Assembly: GCA_021613375.1 (NCBI GenBank)
Contig: CM038719.1
Location: forward strand, 33,580,747 to 33,644,746
Length of the DNA: 64,000 nucleotides
From: Megaleporinus macrocephalus
Lineage: Eukaryota; Chordata; Actinopteri; Characiformes; Anostomidae
Direction: 5' to 3'
The notes beneath the pieces are model-generated. The model was given only the letters and a program-made list of their open reading frames with translations. It was not told where the DNA came from and did not search any database. Shown piece by piece: positions 47,040-58,429 of the stretch (within the stretch, counting starts at the first letter, position 1; every line of letters begins with the position of its first letter). Made by a program: the position numbers and the translations under genes.

Positions 47040-47875
47040 TCATTGGTGTAGGAACCGGGGGGATGGGGTGGACGTGTCAGCTTTAAATGAGAGGTCAGTA
47101 ATGAAAGCAATGAATGGCAACGTTGACCATATATACTACAATAAAACAGCCTTAGTATAATGTGTTGTTATGGTAACAGACTAGGAGGGTTTGGGTTAGC
47201 TAACATTTATATTAACTTTAGTCAGAAAGCACTCTCAAACGTAAAGTTACATTACTCTCTGGCCACGTCCCAAACTGCAGACTGCTACTACACTACATAC
47301 ATAAAAAATAAAATATAATAAATAAAATTAGTAAATAAATAAATGAGTAAATAAAAGGACCCCAATCTTTAGAAGTGCTTTAAGTAGTACAGTATGTAAT
47401 GTTCCATGTAATGCTGTTTGGGACGCAGTCTTACTGTCTAACATTAATGTTAGTCTTGTCTAGTCAAGAAACTTTAACATAGATTTTTCTGTCATTTCAT
47501 TTCAGCATTAAACTCCAAAGAAATTGATACTTTTTTGGTTATATATGTATATAATCCAGATATTGCATGTATAATTTAAAAGTTTTTTTGATAACAGTAC
47601 CGTGTAATGTGGAGAATCTAGTTTAGTTTGTAAAGTGAGCTTTAATTGGATTTATCTAATAATAAACAGAAGTACAGATAATGTTGTATTTTGTTTATTT
47701 ATTTGGAATTTACTGTAATTCCACAAATGTTGTTCTATGTCACTATACATACAGTGATTTACTACCTTACCTACAGTGGAATCAGCTTATAGGTAATATT
47801 TTAGGGGATAGGGTGGGCTTTGATTAGTAAATGTGCCCCCCCCCCCCCATGTCAAACCCACTCCTACGTCCTTGC
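47040..47875. mobile_element. Non-autonomous TIR element, copy 2 (inverted)
   Basis: Starts 'ttggtgtaggaaccgggggg' and ends in a C run then 'cactcctacgtcc'. Internal blocks 'gtaacagactaggagggttt', 'cattactctctggccacgtc' and 'cagtggaatcagcttatagg' are reverse complements of blocks in 8845-9895. It is about 200 bp shorter, and carries an AT-rich middle (47290-47360) of its own. Possible target duplication 'ctattta' on both flanks. Confidence 0.8.
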
Positions 47876-48049
47876 TATTTAAGACACAATTTCAACTTCC
47901 ATTACAACCAATTATAAGCTTTCCTTACTAGCTACATTAGCAACTTAGCTCCAGAGCTAAACTAAAGAAGCAAACATCTAACATCAAACATGTCTTGGCT
48001 GATTGACTACATTTGTGTTTAACTGTAAATTAGATTTTTCACCAAACTA

Positions 48050-49575
48050 TTTACTTAGAGGAGCAGTTTAGATTTTCCCGGCTCCACCTTAAGTGATGCA
48101 GTATTAACATTCTGGTGCTGACATTCAGTGTTTTATATGCCAGCTTCTTGTTTGGTTCCTGTTTTGTTCCTGTTCCACCTTAAATGGTGCAGCATTTACA
48201 TTCAGGTGCTAAAAGGGTATTTGCCAGCTTCTTGCTTCGATGTTCCCGTTCCACCTTAAAGAGTGCAGCATTTACATTCTGGCGCCTATATTTAGCTTTC
48301 TATTTGCCAGCTTCTCATTTAAATTTTCTTGTTCCACCTTAAATTTTGTAGCATTTACATTCTGGTGCTGACAATCAGCTTCCCATTTGCCAGCTTCTTG
48401 TTTGAATATTCCTGTTCCACCTTAAATTATGCCCCATTTACATTCTTTCACTGACACTCAGCTTTTTATTTGCCAGTTTTTTGTTCAGATGTTCATGTTC
48501 CACCTTAAATGGTGCAGCATTTACATTCTGGCACCTACATTTAGCTTCCTATATGCTGGCTTATCACTAAAATTTTCTTGTTCCACCTTAAATTTTGTAG
48601 CATTTACATTCAGGTGCTGACAGGTATTTGCCAGCTTCTTGCTTCGATGTTCCCGTTCCACCTTAAACGGTGCAGCATTTACATTCCGGCGCCTGCATTT
48701 AGCTTCCTATTTGCCTGCTTCTCATTTAAATGTTCTTACTCCACCTTACATTTTGTAGCATTTACATTCTTTCACTGACACTCAGCTTTTTATTTGACAG
48801 TTTCTTGTTCAGATGTTCATGTTCCACCTTAAATTGTGCAGCATTTTTATTCTTGCGTGAACATTCAGCTTTTTATTTGCCAGCTTCTTGCTTGAATGTT
48901 CCCGTTCCACCTTAAATGGTGCAGCGTTTACATTCTGGCGCAGACATCCAGCTTTTTATTTGCCAGCTTCTTGCTTGAATGTTCCCGTTCCACCTTAAAT
49001 GGTGCAGCGTTTACATTCTGGTGCAGACATCCAGCTTGTTATTTGCCAGCTTCTTGCTTGAATGTTCCCGTTCCACCTTAAATGGTGCAGCGTTTACATT
49101 CTGGTGCAGACATCCAGCTTTTTATTTGCCAGCTTCTTGCTTGAATGTTCCCGTTCCACCTTAAATAGTGCAGCGTTTACATTCTGGTGCAGACATCCAG
49201 CTTTTTATTTGCCAGCTTCTTGCTTGAATGTTCCCGTTCCACCTTAAATGGTGCAGCGTTTACATTCTGGCGCAGACATTTCGCTTTTTATTTGCCAGCT
49301 TCTTGATTAAATGCTCCCGTTCCACCTTAAATGGTGCATCATTTACATTCTTGTGCTGACATTCAGCTTCCTATTTGCCAGTTTCTCGTTCAAAATTCCT
49401 GCTCCACCTTAAATGGTACAGCATTGACATTCTAATTACATAACATTGTTATTCACCAGGTCTTGTTCATATTTTCTCATTCCACCTTAAATGGTGCAGC
49501 AGTTACTATAATGTTCGAGTGTAACCAGAATGTAACCTCAGCAGCATTTAAGGTGGAATGGGAACGTTCAACATT
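48050..49575. repeat. 83-bp array derived from the CCACCTTAAA MITE
   Basis: About 17 units of 83 bp: 'gttcccgttccaccttaaat', 'ggtgcagcgtttacattctg', 'catccagctttttatttgcc' and 'agcttcttgcttgaat'. The units at 48.9-49.25 kb are nearly identical and those at both ends diverged. It closes at about 49537-49570 with one inverted arm 'agcatttaaggtggaatggg', so the whole block reads as a foldback element whose left half was tandemly amplified. Open frames in it are artefacts. Confidence 0.95.
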
Positions 49576-50139
49576 GAAAACAAATAAGTCATATATTTTC
49601 ATAGTATAAATCAATTTATCAGTACGCTGTACTAATGATATGAGCATGCTTGGTAGAACCTCTCCATGGGATGGAATAAATAGCTAGAACGCTGGTGCTA
49701 GATAGCCACTTTGTGTAGTAAGTGGTTTGAGAACCCAAAATTTGACAAATGAAAACAAGATGAGGAGAATCAGAGAGGCAAAACTGATGGTCACCACAGG
49801 CTCTCAGGGAAGGGAGGGGTCGGAGGCTGCTAACAGCAGTGGTCAGTTGTCAGAATGATTGCAATGGGACTATTAACCCAGCGTGCTCCTCTGACACTGG
49901 TGTTCTCCGGTTGTTTATCAAAGGTGCACGTCGCGTCTGGGCTGATGAAGAGATAATTCAGCTCTTATCAGTCTTCCTCAGATTAAGCCTTCAGGAAACA
50001 ATGTGATGGACAGTGATGAGTCGAAGGTCACAGCGTCGCTCTAGTGCAGATAAAGCTTTCAGAGGCTACATGGACATGTTCATAAGGGTGGCTCCAGTTT
50101 TAAAGCTCTCTGATAGGACGAGCAGATAACACATATCAG
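49576..50139. other. Repeat-free spacer
   Basis: Balanced, unique-looking sequence (49840-50110 in particular), possibly conserved non-coding DNA. No exon recognised. Confidence 0.4.
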
Positions 50140-50435
50140 GGAGTGTTTTCTTTTAATAAGAGGGCCGGCTCTGTCCTGGAAAGCCCTCTAGACTCAGTGC
50201 AGGTGGTAGGAGACAGAAGCATGTTAGCCAAGCTGGCATCCATGCTGGAGAATGACTCCCACCCCCATAGCAGCACTGGGCTCCTTCAGCTCCTTCAGCA
50301 ACAGGCTGTTTTACCCCAAGTGTGTGAAGGAGCGGTATCGCAGGTCCTTCCTTCCTGCTGTGGTTAGACTTTACAACCAGCACTGCTCCCAGCAGACCAC
50401 ATATACACAGCGGACTACATACACACACACTTAAA
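50140..50435 (+). pseudogene. Non-LTR retrotransposon C-terminal fragment
   Basis: One frame gives RAGSVLESPLDSVQVVGDRS then MLAKLASMLENDSHPH. After a frameshift another gives SSFSNRLFYPKCVKERYRRS then FLPAVVRLYN. This pair (AGSVLG-PLD-V-VV--RRM--KL-SML--SHPL, then KERYRRSFLPAAVRLYN) is a recurrent C-terminal signature of fish LINE ORF2 proteins. The clade is not assigned. The frameshift shows it is dead. Confidence 0.7.
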
Positions 50436-50444
50436 CACTACACA

Positions 50445-50985
50445 CTTACAATCAATCAACCTTTATTTAATCTCAGAAGTACATTGAGGGGTGACCCTCA
50501 TTTTCAATGCAACCGAGCCTATACATTTTAAGGGATTGAAAGCAAAATGAGCAAAAATAATAATAGTAATAAATAAATAAATTTTTTTAAAAAACATTTA
50601 ATATAGATGCATAAAATATAATGTAAAGAATTTTAGAAAAAAATAATAAAAGAATATAAAAGAATATAAAAATACATAAAAATACATACAACAAGATAAA
50701 GTTAAAAATACTACTAAAAATATACTTATTAAAAATCACGATAAAAAAATTAAATAAATAGATAATAATAAAATAAAATAAAAGAAAATAAACATAAATT
50801 ACATACAAATGAACAAATAAGATAAAAGTAAAATCTTAATAAAAAAAAGATATACTCATTTAAAACAATCACAGACTTTACAGAAAATTGAATTTTTTCA
50901 GTGTAACATAATGTGCAATATTTTTCCATTCCCCCCAGTGCAATTATTTGTAAATACAATCTCAAGAGTTGAACTGTTTATTTAT
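50445..50985. repeat. LINE-tail-like and A/T-rich sequence
   Basis: 'atcaatcaacctttatttaa' followed by 'attgaggggtgaccctcatt' resembles the antisense tail of a retroelement. From 50540 to 50860 it is A-rich 'ataaaataaaagaaaat' low complexity. Confidence 0.5.
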
Positions 50986-51574
50986 CTATTTTTCTGTTGC
51001 TGCAGTAACTAATAAGTGGTCGGTTTTGCTTTCTGGTTAAGATTTTACAGCCACAGTTCATTTATTCATTTGAATGATGGTAAATAGATTTAAGAATGTG
51101 TATAACTGACAGTATCCTGCACAGCAAACGCAATTGTTTTGATTTTTGCGAACCTTCGCCAGCAACAAAACCTCACTGACCAATCAGGTTTGCCTCTGAT
51201 GTTGGCACTATGACAATCGAGCAGCTGTCTTCCATATAACAGAACTTTCTCACAATGGCGAAAAAAAGATCTGAACCTTAACTGGGCTCCACAGAACCTT
51301 CATAGCTGGTTAAGAGTTAAGCCTGGAAGAGCTTTTACCTTTCCAAACTATACAGTAGCCCAGTGTCCCGGTTTGTGTGTTGTGGTGGGAATAAAGAATC
51401 CAAGTTTATTTGCACTTAAAAACCTCCAGCTCGTTTGTTCTGTGTTTTGTTTGGTGTCAAGATGCATCGCAAAATCAGACACAACTGAGATGCCATCTGT
51501 TGAGTTCAGCTTCTGCATGTAGTGGAGAAACTTCTCAGTTCTCTTTTCAAAGTTCACCTGCTATCTATCTATCA

Positions 51575-51576
<2 letters not shown>

Positions 51577-51650
<74 letters not shown>
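51577..51650. repeat. (TA)n microsatellite
   Basis: About 36 TA units. A (CA)n lies at 51766-51794 and further TA runs up to 51870. Confidence 0.97.
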
Positions 51651-51652
<2 letters not shown>

Positions 51653-51761
51653 TGTTGTGCAAGTTTTTTTGTTCTTCACGTTATTTATTTATTTATTTAT
51701 TTATTATATCCCGGGCAACTGGCATTGGCCACTCCACCACCAACCCCACAACACTATATAA

Positions 51762-51798
<37 letters not shown>

Positions 51799-51870
51799 TA
51801 TATGCATATCTATATATATATATATATTAATACAATAAGTAATGCTTTTACATATATATATATATATTAT

Positions 51871-52814
51871 ATATTTATATATTTAACCCTTTCCAAGCTT
51901 TTCCTTGTGGAAACAACCTAGTATTATTTACGGTTCTCATCTAATACCTGTTTTGACTGCTCAGTACTTGCTGCTGAAGGAACTGAATAAATTGATACAC
52001 TGTCTGAGGTTGGCCATTCTTTCAAAATAAGATATTTATGCTACTTTGTATTCTATTTATGATTATTTACATCTGTTCTAATGATATCCAGTGTTCTTAC
52101 TGGTGAAAATACACTTATTACTAAGATAAAGGCGTTTGAAACTCTGTAATTAGGTGCATAAGATTCCTTCTTTTGTAGATCCATGGCACAGTTCCCAAAA
52201 GCACAGGCGTCATATTTATTTAAAGAAAGGAATACTAGATGCATTTTCTTTCTATGTCGTTTTTCACATCATGTTCAGTGTGTAATGACCTCCTACAGTT
52301 CCCCGTTGTGGGTTGTTAGTTCCACTGTGCCACACTTGGACCCTCACCTGCAGTCATTACCTGCACTTAATGGACCAGGTCTTATCAGGATGCTGTCCAT
52401 TTTCCTAGCTTCCAGAGGCCTGAACAGAGACATATGGTCCTGTTTAATGACATGAACTAGTGGCATTTAATGACATCTACCATTTTCAAATGATGAAAAA
52501 TAAAAAAAGAAGAACCTATGCACATTACTGTGCCATGAATAAATAAATATTACATATGTTCACATTAGAATACACAGTCTGATTGTGCACTGCAAAATAG
52601 TGTTGTGTTCTACAATGTATGCAAAACATTGTGATATTACAAAATATGCTGAAACTGTTTAAAATGTACACATTATCATAAATGCTTGCAAGCTTTCTAA
52701 CAGTACTATTCATACTAGGTGCACACAGTCATATAGATAGCAGTACATACTAGTACACAATGTAACACACTGTCTACTGTCCACTACAGTATGGCGTATC
52801 TATTATACATGACT
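51871..52814. other. Intronic DNA, no gene recognised
   Basis: AT-rich and mostly unique-looking. The ORF at 52183-52455 has no family resemblance. Confidence 0.4.
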
Positions 52815-54160
52815 CTGAGTAGGCACTGTATCATACCTGATGCACCCTGGAGGACCACATGTATCATACCTGATGCACCCTAGTGGAATCTTATTGGGCC
52901 CCCTGTATCATACCTGATGCACCCTGGTGGAATCATAGAAGACCACCTGTAATTATACTTGATGCACCCTGGTGGAATCCTAAGGAAACACCTGCATTAT
53001 AGCTGAGGCACCCTGGTGGAATCCTGGGTGACCACCTGTATCATACCTGATGCACCTGGTGGAATCCTGAGGGACCACCTGTATCATACCTGATGCACCC
53101 TGGTGGAATCCTGGAGGACTGCCTGTATCATACCTGTTGCACCCTGCTGGACCACCTGTATCATACCTGATGCACCCTGGTGGAATCATGGAGGACCACC
53201 TGTATTATAACTGATGCATCCAGGTGGAATCCCGAAGGACCACCTGTATCATACCTGATGCACCCTGCTGGAATCATAGAGGACCACCTGAATTATAACT
53301 GATGCATCCAGGTGGAATCCCGAAGGACCACCTGTATCATACCTGATGCACCCTGGTGGAATCCTGGGGGACCACCTGTATCATACCTGATGCACCCTGG
53401 TGGAATCCTGAGGGACCACCTGTAATCATACCTGATACACCCTGGTGGAATCCTGGGGGACCACCTGTATCATACTTGATGCACCCTGGTGGAATCCTGA
53501 GGGACTACCTGTAATCATACCTGATGCACCCTGGTGGAATCCTGAGGGACCACCTGTAATCATACCTGATGCACCCGGCTGGACCACCTGTATCATACCT
53601 GATGCACCCTGGTGGAATCCTGGAGGACCACCTGTATTATACCTGATGCACCCTGGTGGAATCCCAAGGGACCACCTGTATCATACCTGATGCACCCTGG
53701 TGGAATCCCGAGAGACCACCTGTATCATACCTGATGCATCCTGGTGGAATCCTGGAGGACCACCTGTATCATACCCGATGCACCCTGGTGGACCACCTGT
53801 ATCATACCTGATGCACCCTGGTGGAATCATGGAGGACCACCTGTATTATACCTGATGCATCCAGGTGGAATCCCTAAGGACCACCTGTATCATACCTGAG
53901 GCACCCTGGTGGAATCCTGGGGGACCACCTGTATCATACCTGATGCACCCTGGTGTAATCCTGTTGGACCACCTGTAATCATACCTGATGTACGCTGGTG
54001 GAACCCTTGAGGACCACCTGTATCATACCTGATGCACCCTGGTGGAATCCTGTTGGACCACCTGTATCATACCTGATGCACCCTGGTGAAATCCTGTTGG
54101 ACCACCTGTATCATACCTGATGCACCCTGGGGGAATCCTGTGGGACCACCTAGGGGGCCT
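52815..54160. repeat. 44-bp minisatellite just upstream of exon B
   Basis: Monomer of 44 bp: 'ggaccacctgtatcatacct' then 'gatgcaccctggtggaatcc' plus 'tggg', about 29-30 copies. It includes deleted units that skip the 'ggtggaatcc' part (about 53145, 53580 and 53790). Each unit carries a CACCTG E-box and a CCACC/GGTGG inverted pair. The last unit ends about 60 bp before the exon B acceptor. Confidence 0.97.
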
Positions 54161-54219
54161 CAATGACCATGTTATGAACCACAGCCCTATCTGATACCTT
54201 TCTCCCTCCTCTTTCACAG

Positions 54220-54353
54220 GCGTTCGATGCTTTCATCTACATCTTCTTTGCACTTGAGATGGTGGTGAAGATGGTGGCTCTGGGGATCTTTGGCCGTCGC
54301 TGTTACCTTGGCGATACATGGAACAGACTGGACTTTTTCATCGTCATGGCAGG
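54220..54353 (+). CDS. T-type calcium channel alpha-1, domain I S2-S3 exon (exon B)
   Basis: Continues exon A in phase 0. It reads [20 protein letters not shown], then [14 protein letters not shown], then [11 protein letters not shown], the last G codon split (GG|gtaagg, phase 2). AFDAF to LGIF is helix S2 of repeat I, with the aromatic-x-x-E-x-x-x-K pattern (FFALEMVVK) of the gating-charge transfer centre. NRLDFFIV is the start of S3 with its conserved Asp. [15 protein letters not shown] is a hallmark of Cav3 channels. IYIFFALEM and VMAG again favour CACNA1I over CACNA1G (FAFFAVEM, VIAG). Acceptor 'cctcctctttcacag' and donor gtaagg are both strong. Together with exon A this covers 82 residues of a protein of roughly 2,000. 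The rest lies downstream of, or upstream beyond, the window. Confidence 0.96.
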
Positions 54354-54554
54354 GTAAGGGCCGAGTTATGTTTCATGTACAGTAAAACACAGTCTAATGC
54401 AAAAGTTTGGGTGTCCCTGTTCAGACACATGAACACTACAGGAAACCAGAGAGGCAGTGAAGCAGTTAGAATGTTCTGGACTGTTATCGACCTTATCGAC
54501 TGTCTCGTGATGTCAAAACAAATAAAATGTTTTTTTCTGAGATAACAACTAATC

Positions 54555-56380
54555 TTGACACTTAGAAAAGTGAACAGGCTGTGATCTTGAGAAAAACAAC
54601 TTGTTGTCTTAAGATAAAAAGAAAGAAAATGTTGTGATCTCTAGACAAAACTGTGATGTTGAGATCACAAGAAAAAATTGTGGTCACTAGAAAAAACTGT
54701 GATGTTGAAATGACAAGAAGAATAAAATGTGATCTTGAGAAAACAACTTGTCTTGAGATAAAAAGAAAGAAAAGGTTTTGATCGCTAGACAAAACTGTTA
54801 TGTTGAGATCACAATAAAAAATTGTGGTCTCTAGAAAAACTGTGATGTTGAGATCACAAGAAAAAATTGTGGTCTCTTGAAAAACTGTGATGTTGAGATC
54901 ACAAGAATAATAAAATGTGATCTTGAGAAAACTTGTTGTCTTGAGATAAAAAGAAAGAAAAGTTTGTGATCGCTAGACAAAACTGTTATGTTGAGATCAC
55001 AAGAAAAAATTGTGGTCTCTAGAAAAACTGTGATGTTGAGATCACAAGAAGAATAAAATGTGATCCAGAGAAAAACAACTTGTTGTCTTGAGATACAAAG
55101 AAAGAAAAGGTTGTGATCGCTAGACAAAACTGTTATGTTGAAATCACATTAAAAAATTGTGGTCTCTAGAAAAACAGTGATGTTGAAATCACAAGAAAAT
55201 ATTGTGGTCTCTAGAAAAACTGTGATGTTGAGATCACAAGAAGAATAAAATGTGATCTTGAGAAAACAACTTGTTGTCTTGAGATAAAAAGAAAGAAAAG
55301 GTTGTGATCGCTAGACAAAACTGTTATGTTGAGATCACATGTAAAAATTGTGGTCTCTAGAAAAACTGTGATGTTGAGATCACAAGAAAAAATTGTGGTC
55401 TCTAGAAAAACTGTGATGTTGAGGTCACAAGAAAAATAAAATGTGATCTTGAGAAAACAACTTGTCTTGAGATAAAAAGAAAGAAAAGGTTGTGATCTCT
55501 ATACAAAACTGTGATGTTTAGATCACAAGAAAAATAAAATGTGATCTTGAGAAAACAACTTGTCTTGAGATAAAAAGAAAGAAAAGGTTGTGATCGCTAG
55601 ACAAAACTGTGATGTTGAGATCACAAGAAAAAATTGTGGTCTCTAGAAAAACAGTGATGTTGAGATCACAAGAAAAAATTGTGGTCTCTAGAAAAACTGT
55701 GATGTTGAGATCACAAAAAGAATAAAATGTGATCTTGAGAAAACAACTTGTCTTGAGATAAAAATAAAGAAAATGTTGTGATCTCTATACAAAACTGTGA
55801 TGTTTAGATCACAAGAAAAATAAAATGTGATCTTGAGAAAACAACTTGTTGTCTTGAGATAAAAAGAAAGAAAAGGTTGTGATCGCTAGACAAAACAGTT
55901 ATGTTGAGATCACAAGAAAAAATTGTGGTCTCTAGAAAAACTGATGTTGAGGTCACAAGAAGAATAAAATGTGATCTTGAGAAAACTTGTTGTCTTGAGA
56001 TAAAAAGAAAGACTAGGTTGTGATCGCTAGACAAAACTGTTATGTTGAGATCACATGAAAAAATTGTGGTCTCTAGAAAAACTGATGTTGAGATCACAAG
56101 AAAAAATTTTGGTCTCTAGTAAAACTGATGTTAAGATCACAAGAAGAATAAAATGTGATCCTGAGAAAACAATTTGTTGTCTTGAGATACAAAGAAAGAA
56201 AAGGTTGTGATCGCTAGACAAAACTGTTATGTTGAGATCACAAGGAAAAAGCAGTGGTCTCTAGAAAAACTGTGATGTTGAGATCACAAGAAAAATAAAA
56301 CAACGTATGTTGAGATCACAGGAAAATCATTTGAGAACCTGAGAAAACAACTTTTGTTATGTTGAAATTGTAAGAATAAT
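54555..56380. repeat. ~46-bp monomer array with 2-, 3- and 4-mer higher-order units
   Basis: Blocks 'gtgatgttgagatcacaaga', 'aaaaattgtggtctctagaa', 'taaaatgtgatcttgagaaa' and 'gtcttgagataaaaagaaag' recur. The 'gataaaaag' marker is spaced about 144, 187, 148, 191, 188, 98, 188, 101, 141 and 188 bp, i.e. 2, 3 or 4 times about 47 bp. It starts about 200 bp after the exon B donor. Open minus-strand frames (SSDHNLFFLFISRQQVVF) are artefacts. Confidence 0.93.
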
Positions 56381-57724
56381 AAGTTGTGAACTCAAGAAAT
56401 AAACATCTTGAGATAAATTAAAAAAATGGCCATCTCTGGAAAGCAGCTTTTATGTTGGAACAGCTCTTGCTGTCTCAATCCCAATTAGAATTAAGTTGTG
56501 ATCTCAAGATAACATTCCAGAAAATAATAACTACCTAGAACACACTGCTGCACGTTTTATTGTAGCCTCTTAAATACATGCTTAATAAGATCTAAATGGT
56601 AGCCTTTAATTGGCCATGCTATGTATATGATCTCAGATTATCAATTGAAGATAATCTAAAATATCATGAAGCTCCAGTAAAAAAAACCACAAGCGTGTCC
56701 CATTTCTATCCACAGACCATAATGGGTTAAGTTTGCAAAGTTTGAGTTTCCTTTGTATTATCGTATATACTCTATATTACCTGCTTCTCTAATCCAAGCA
56801 TTTACTGACCTACCAAGTGTTGGCCTGTGCTGGAGAAAGGGCTGGACCTCAAAGAGCTGAACGGTTCCTCTCTAAATCAATCAGCCAACCAGGGAGAGGT
56901 ATGCTATTTGTCAAGATCACTTCAGAGCAAGCCCTTTGCTGGGCTCTCCGGCTTGACTGGTGGTGAAGAAAATGATTAGAGGAACTGTTGCTGCTCTTGT
57001 CTACACACAGAGAAAGATTGCTGCCAATGTTGAGCTTTTTTTCAGATTTACTACCCGCAGGACTGAAGATGCCATCGACTCGTCAACATAGCTCAGAATG
57101 GATTGCCTGTCTTTGTGATTCTCCCACACTGGTATATAGTGTTAATCAATTCAATTCAGTCGAGTTAAAGATTATTTGCACAGCTCTTTCTTTCTTCATA
57201 AGACATTGTCCCAGTGCACCCTGTTCAGCCTTGCAGAAGGAAGAATGTGTGAAGAAACTCCTTGAGCTTGAGGAACAATCACTGAGAGAAACTGTGTGAA
57301 GGTTCCAACCCCCGGGCGCAGATGAACCTCGCACAGCATCATCAGCCGTGAGTGACAGCAGAAGGAGAATGTCAACCACGAGAGGTGTGAGGATGCTGCC
57401 TGAGCCCTGCCTCCTGGGCGCCTCCTCCTTATCCACAGCGAGGCCAATGTACTACGCCTGATGTTCAAACCTGGTGACTGTGAAGGTGGAGCAGTGAGAT
57501 GTCGTTCCCTCTCCACTCAGGTGTTTAATTACATGAGCGCCACCTGATTGCTCTTTGGCTCAGGCAGCTTTGGAGCACCTTTGCTAGGAGCAGAGGGAGG
57601 AGAGGGGGCAGAAACATCAAACCTGAAGAGCTGAAAAGCTCATGGTTGAGAGAATGACTAAAAAGTCTAGATAGAGGCCTCCTACCTCCAGCAGCTATCT
57701 TTCTTCTGGGGATGCACATGGTGT
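56381..57724. other. Intronic DNA, no gene recognised
   Basis: Mixed composition. Overlapping ORFs at 56988-57299 (plus) and 57146-57516 (minus) lack a recognisable family. Parts of 57000-57300 resemble LINE-like text ('lagLKMPSTRQ', 'LLELEEQSLRETV') but not strongly enough to call. Confidence 0.35.
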
Positions 57725-58190
57725 CCAAAACAGGGGGATGAAACCCAAAAGAAGGACACCGACATGATGTGGGAAAACCATCCAAACCCCCATTCACCTG
57801 TACTGGGCCAGCTGGTACTCTGGTATTCTCTTATTCAGGACTCTGTAGAGCACTGGAAGCAGCTGGTGGCAAACCAGCAAATAGTCATGGAGCATGGAGC
57901 CTGCTGGTGATGCATCACTCCTTGTTGTGCCCAGAGGCAGGGGCTCCTCTCTCATGCTCCTCCCCCTAGGATAGCACAAGGCATGCTACATGGGGACGAA
58001 ACCCAAGAGCAAGACACATGCCGAGGGAGTCTTCTTCTTAGGAGACAAAACCATCCAAACCCTCATTCACCTGCAGCTGGCCAGCTGGCGGGAGCTCCAC
58101 ACTCTTATGCAGGACTCTGGCAGGAATGGCAAGCTGGCATATGGTCAGGAACCGGCTAATGAAGCATTACTTTGTGGCTTCTCCTCCTCA
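57725..58190. repeat. Diverged tandem duplication, period about 265 bp
   Basis: 'aaaaccatccaaacccccat' then 'tcacctgtactgggccagct' and 'ttattcaggactctg' (57775-57843) is matched by 'aaaaccatccaaaccctcat', 'tcacctgcagctggccagct' and 'cttatgcaggactctg' (58045-58118). The unit is preceded both times by 'gatgaaacccaa-ag-ag' or 'gacgaaacccaagagcaag'. Whether it was once coding is unclear. The second copy has a 109-codon frame (57990-58319) of no known family. Confidence 0.7.
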
Positions 58191-58429
58191 GCCATCCGAT
58201 CCATGTTTCCCTTCATGCTTTTCATCACCATCTCTGCTCTGAGGAAGGTCAGAACCCATGAAAACCCAAACACTGAGAAGAACCAAGATTTAAATGGGGA
58301 AAATTTCCAAAGAGCATGAGAAAGTATGAGGACAGCAGAACAGTGGTGAGATGTGCTGTAGGAATGACAGATAGCTTTAAGGTGGAGGTGGGACTACATT
58401 AAGGGGGACTACTTGTTTGCTCTGGTGAT

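Larger units (their letters stand above)
32567..54219 (+). other. 21.65 kb U2-type intron between exons A and B
   Basis: Runs from the donor gtcagt at 32567 to the acceptor 'ctccctcctctttcacag' ending at 54219. About half of its length consists of tandem arrays, described separately. No other channel exon is needed between A and B, because the two join in frame exactly where the protein family is continuous (ILQ|AFDAF). Confidence 0.9.

Noticed and set aside
52815..54160. CRISPR-like array
   Set aside because: The units are contiguous without unique spacers, the genome is vertebrate, and there are no cas genes. The same reasoning excludes the 22-, 24- and 33-bp arrays.
57196..57516. Minus-strand coding gene of about 106 codons
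   Set aside because: No family resemblance, no splice or start context, and it overlaps other frames of equal length.
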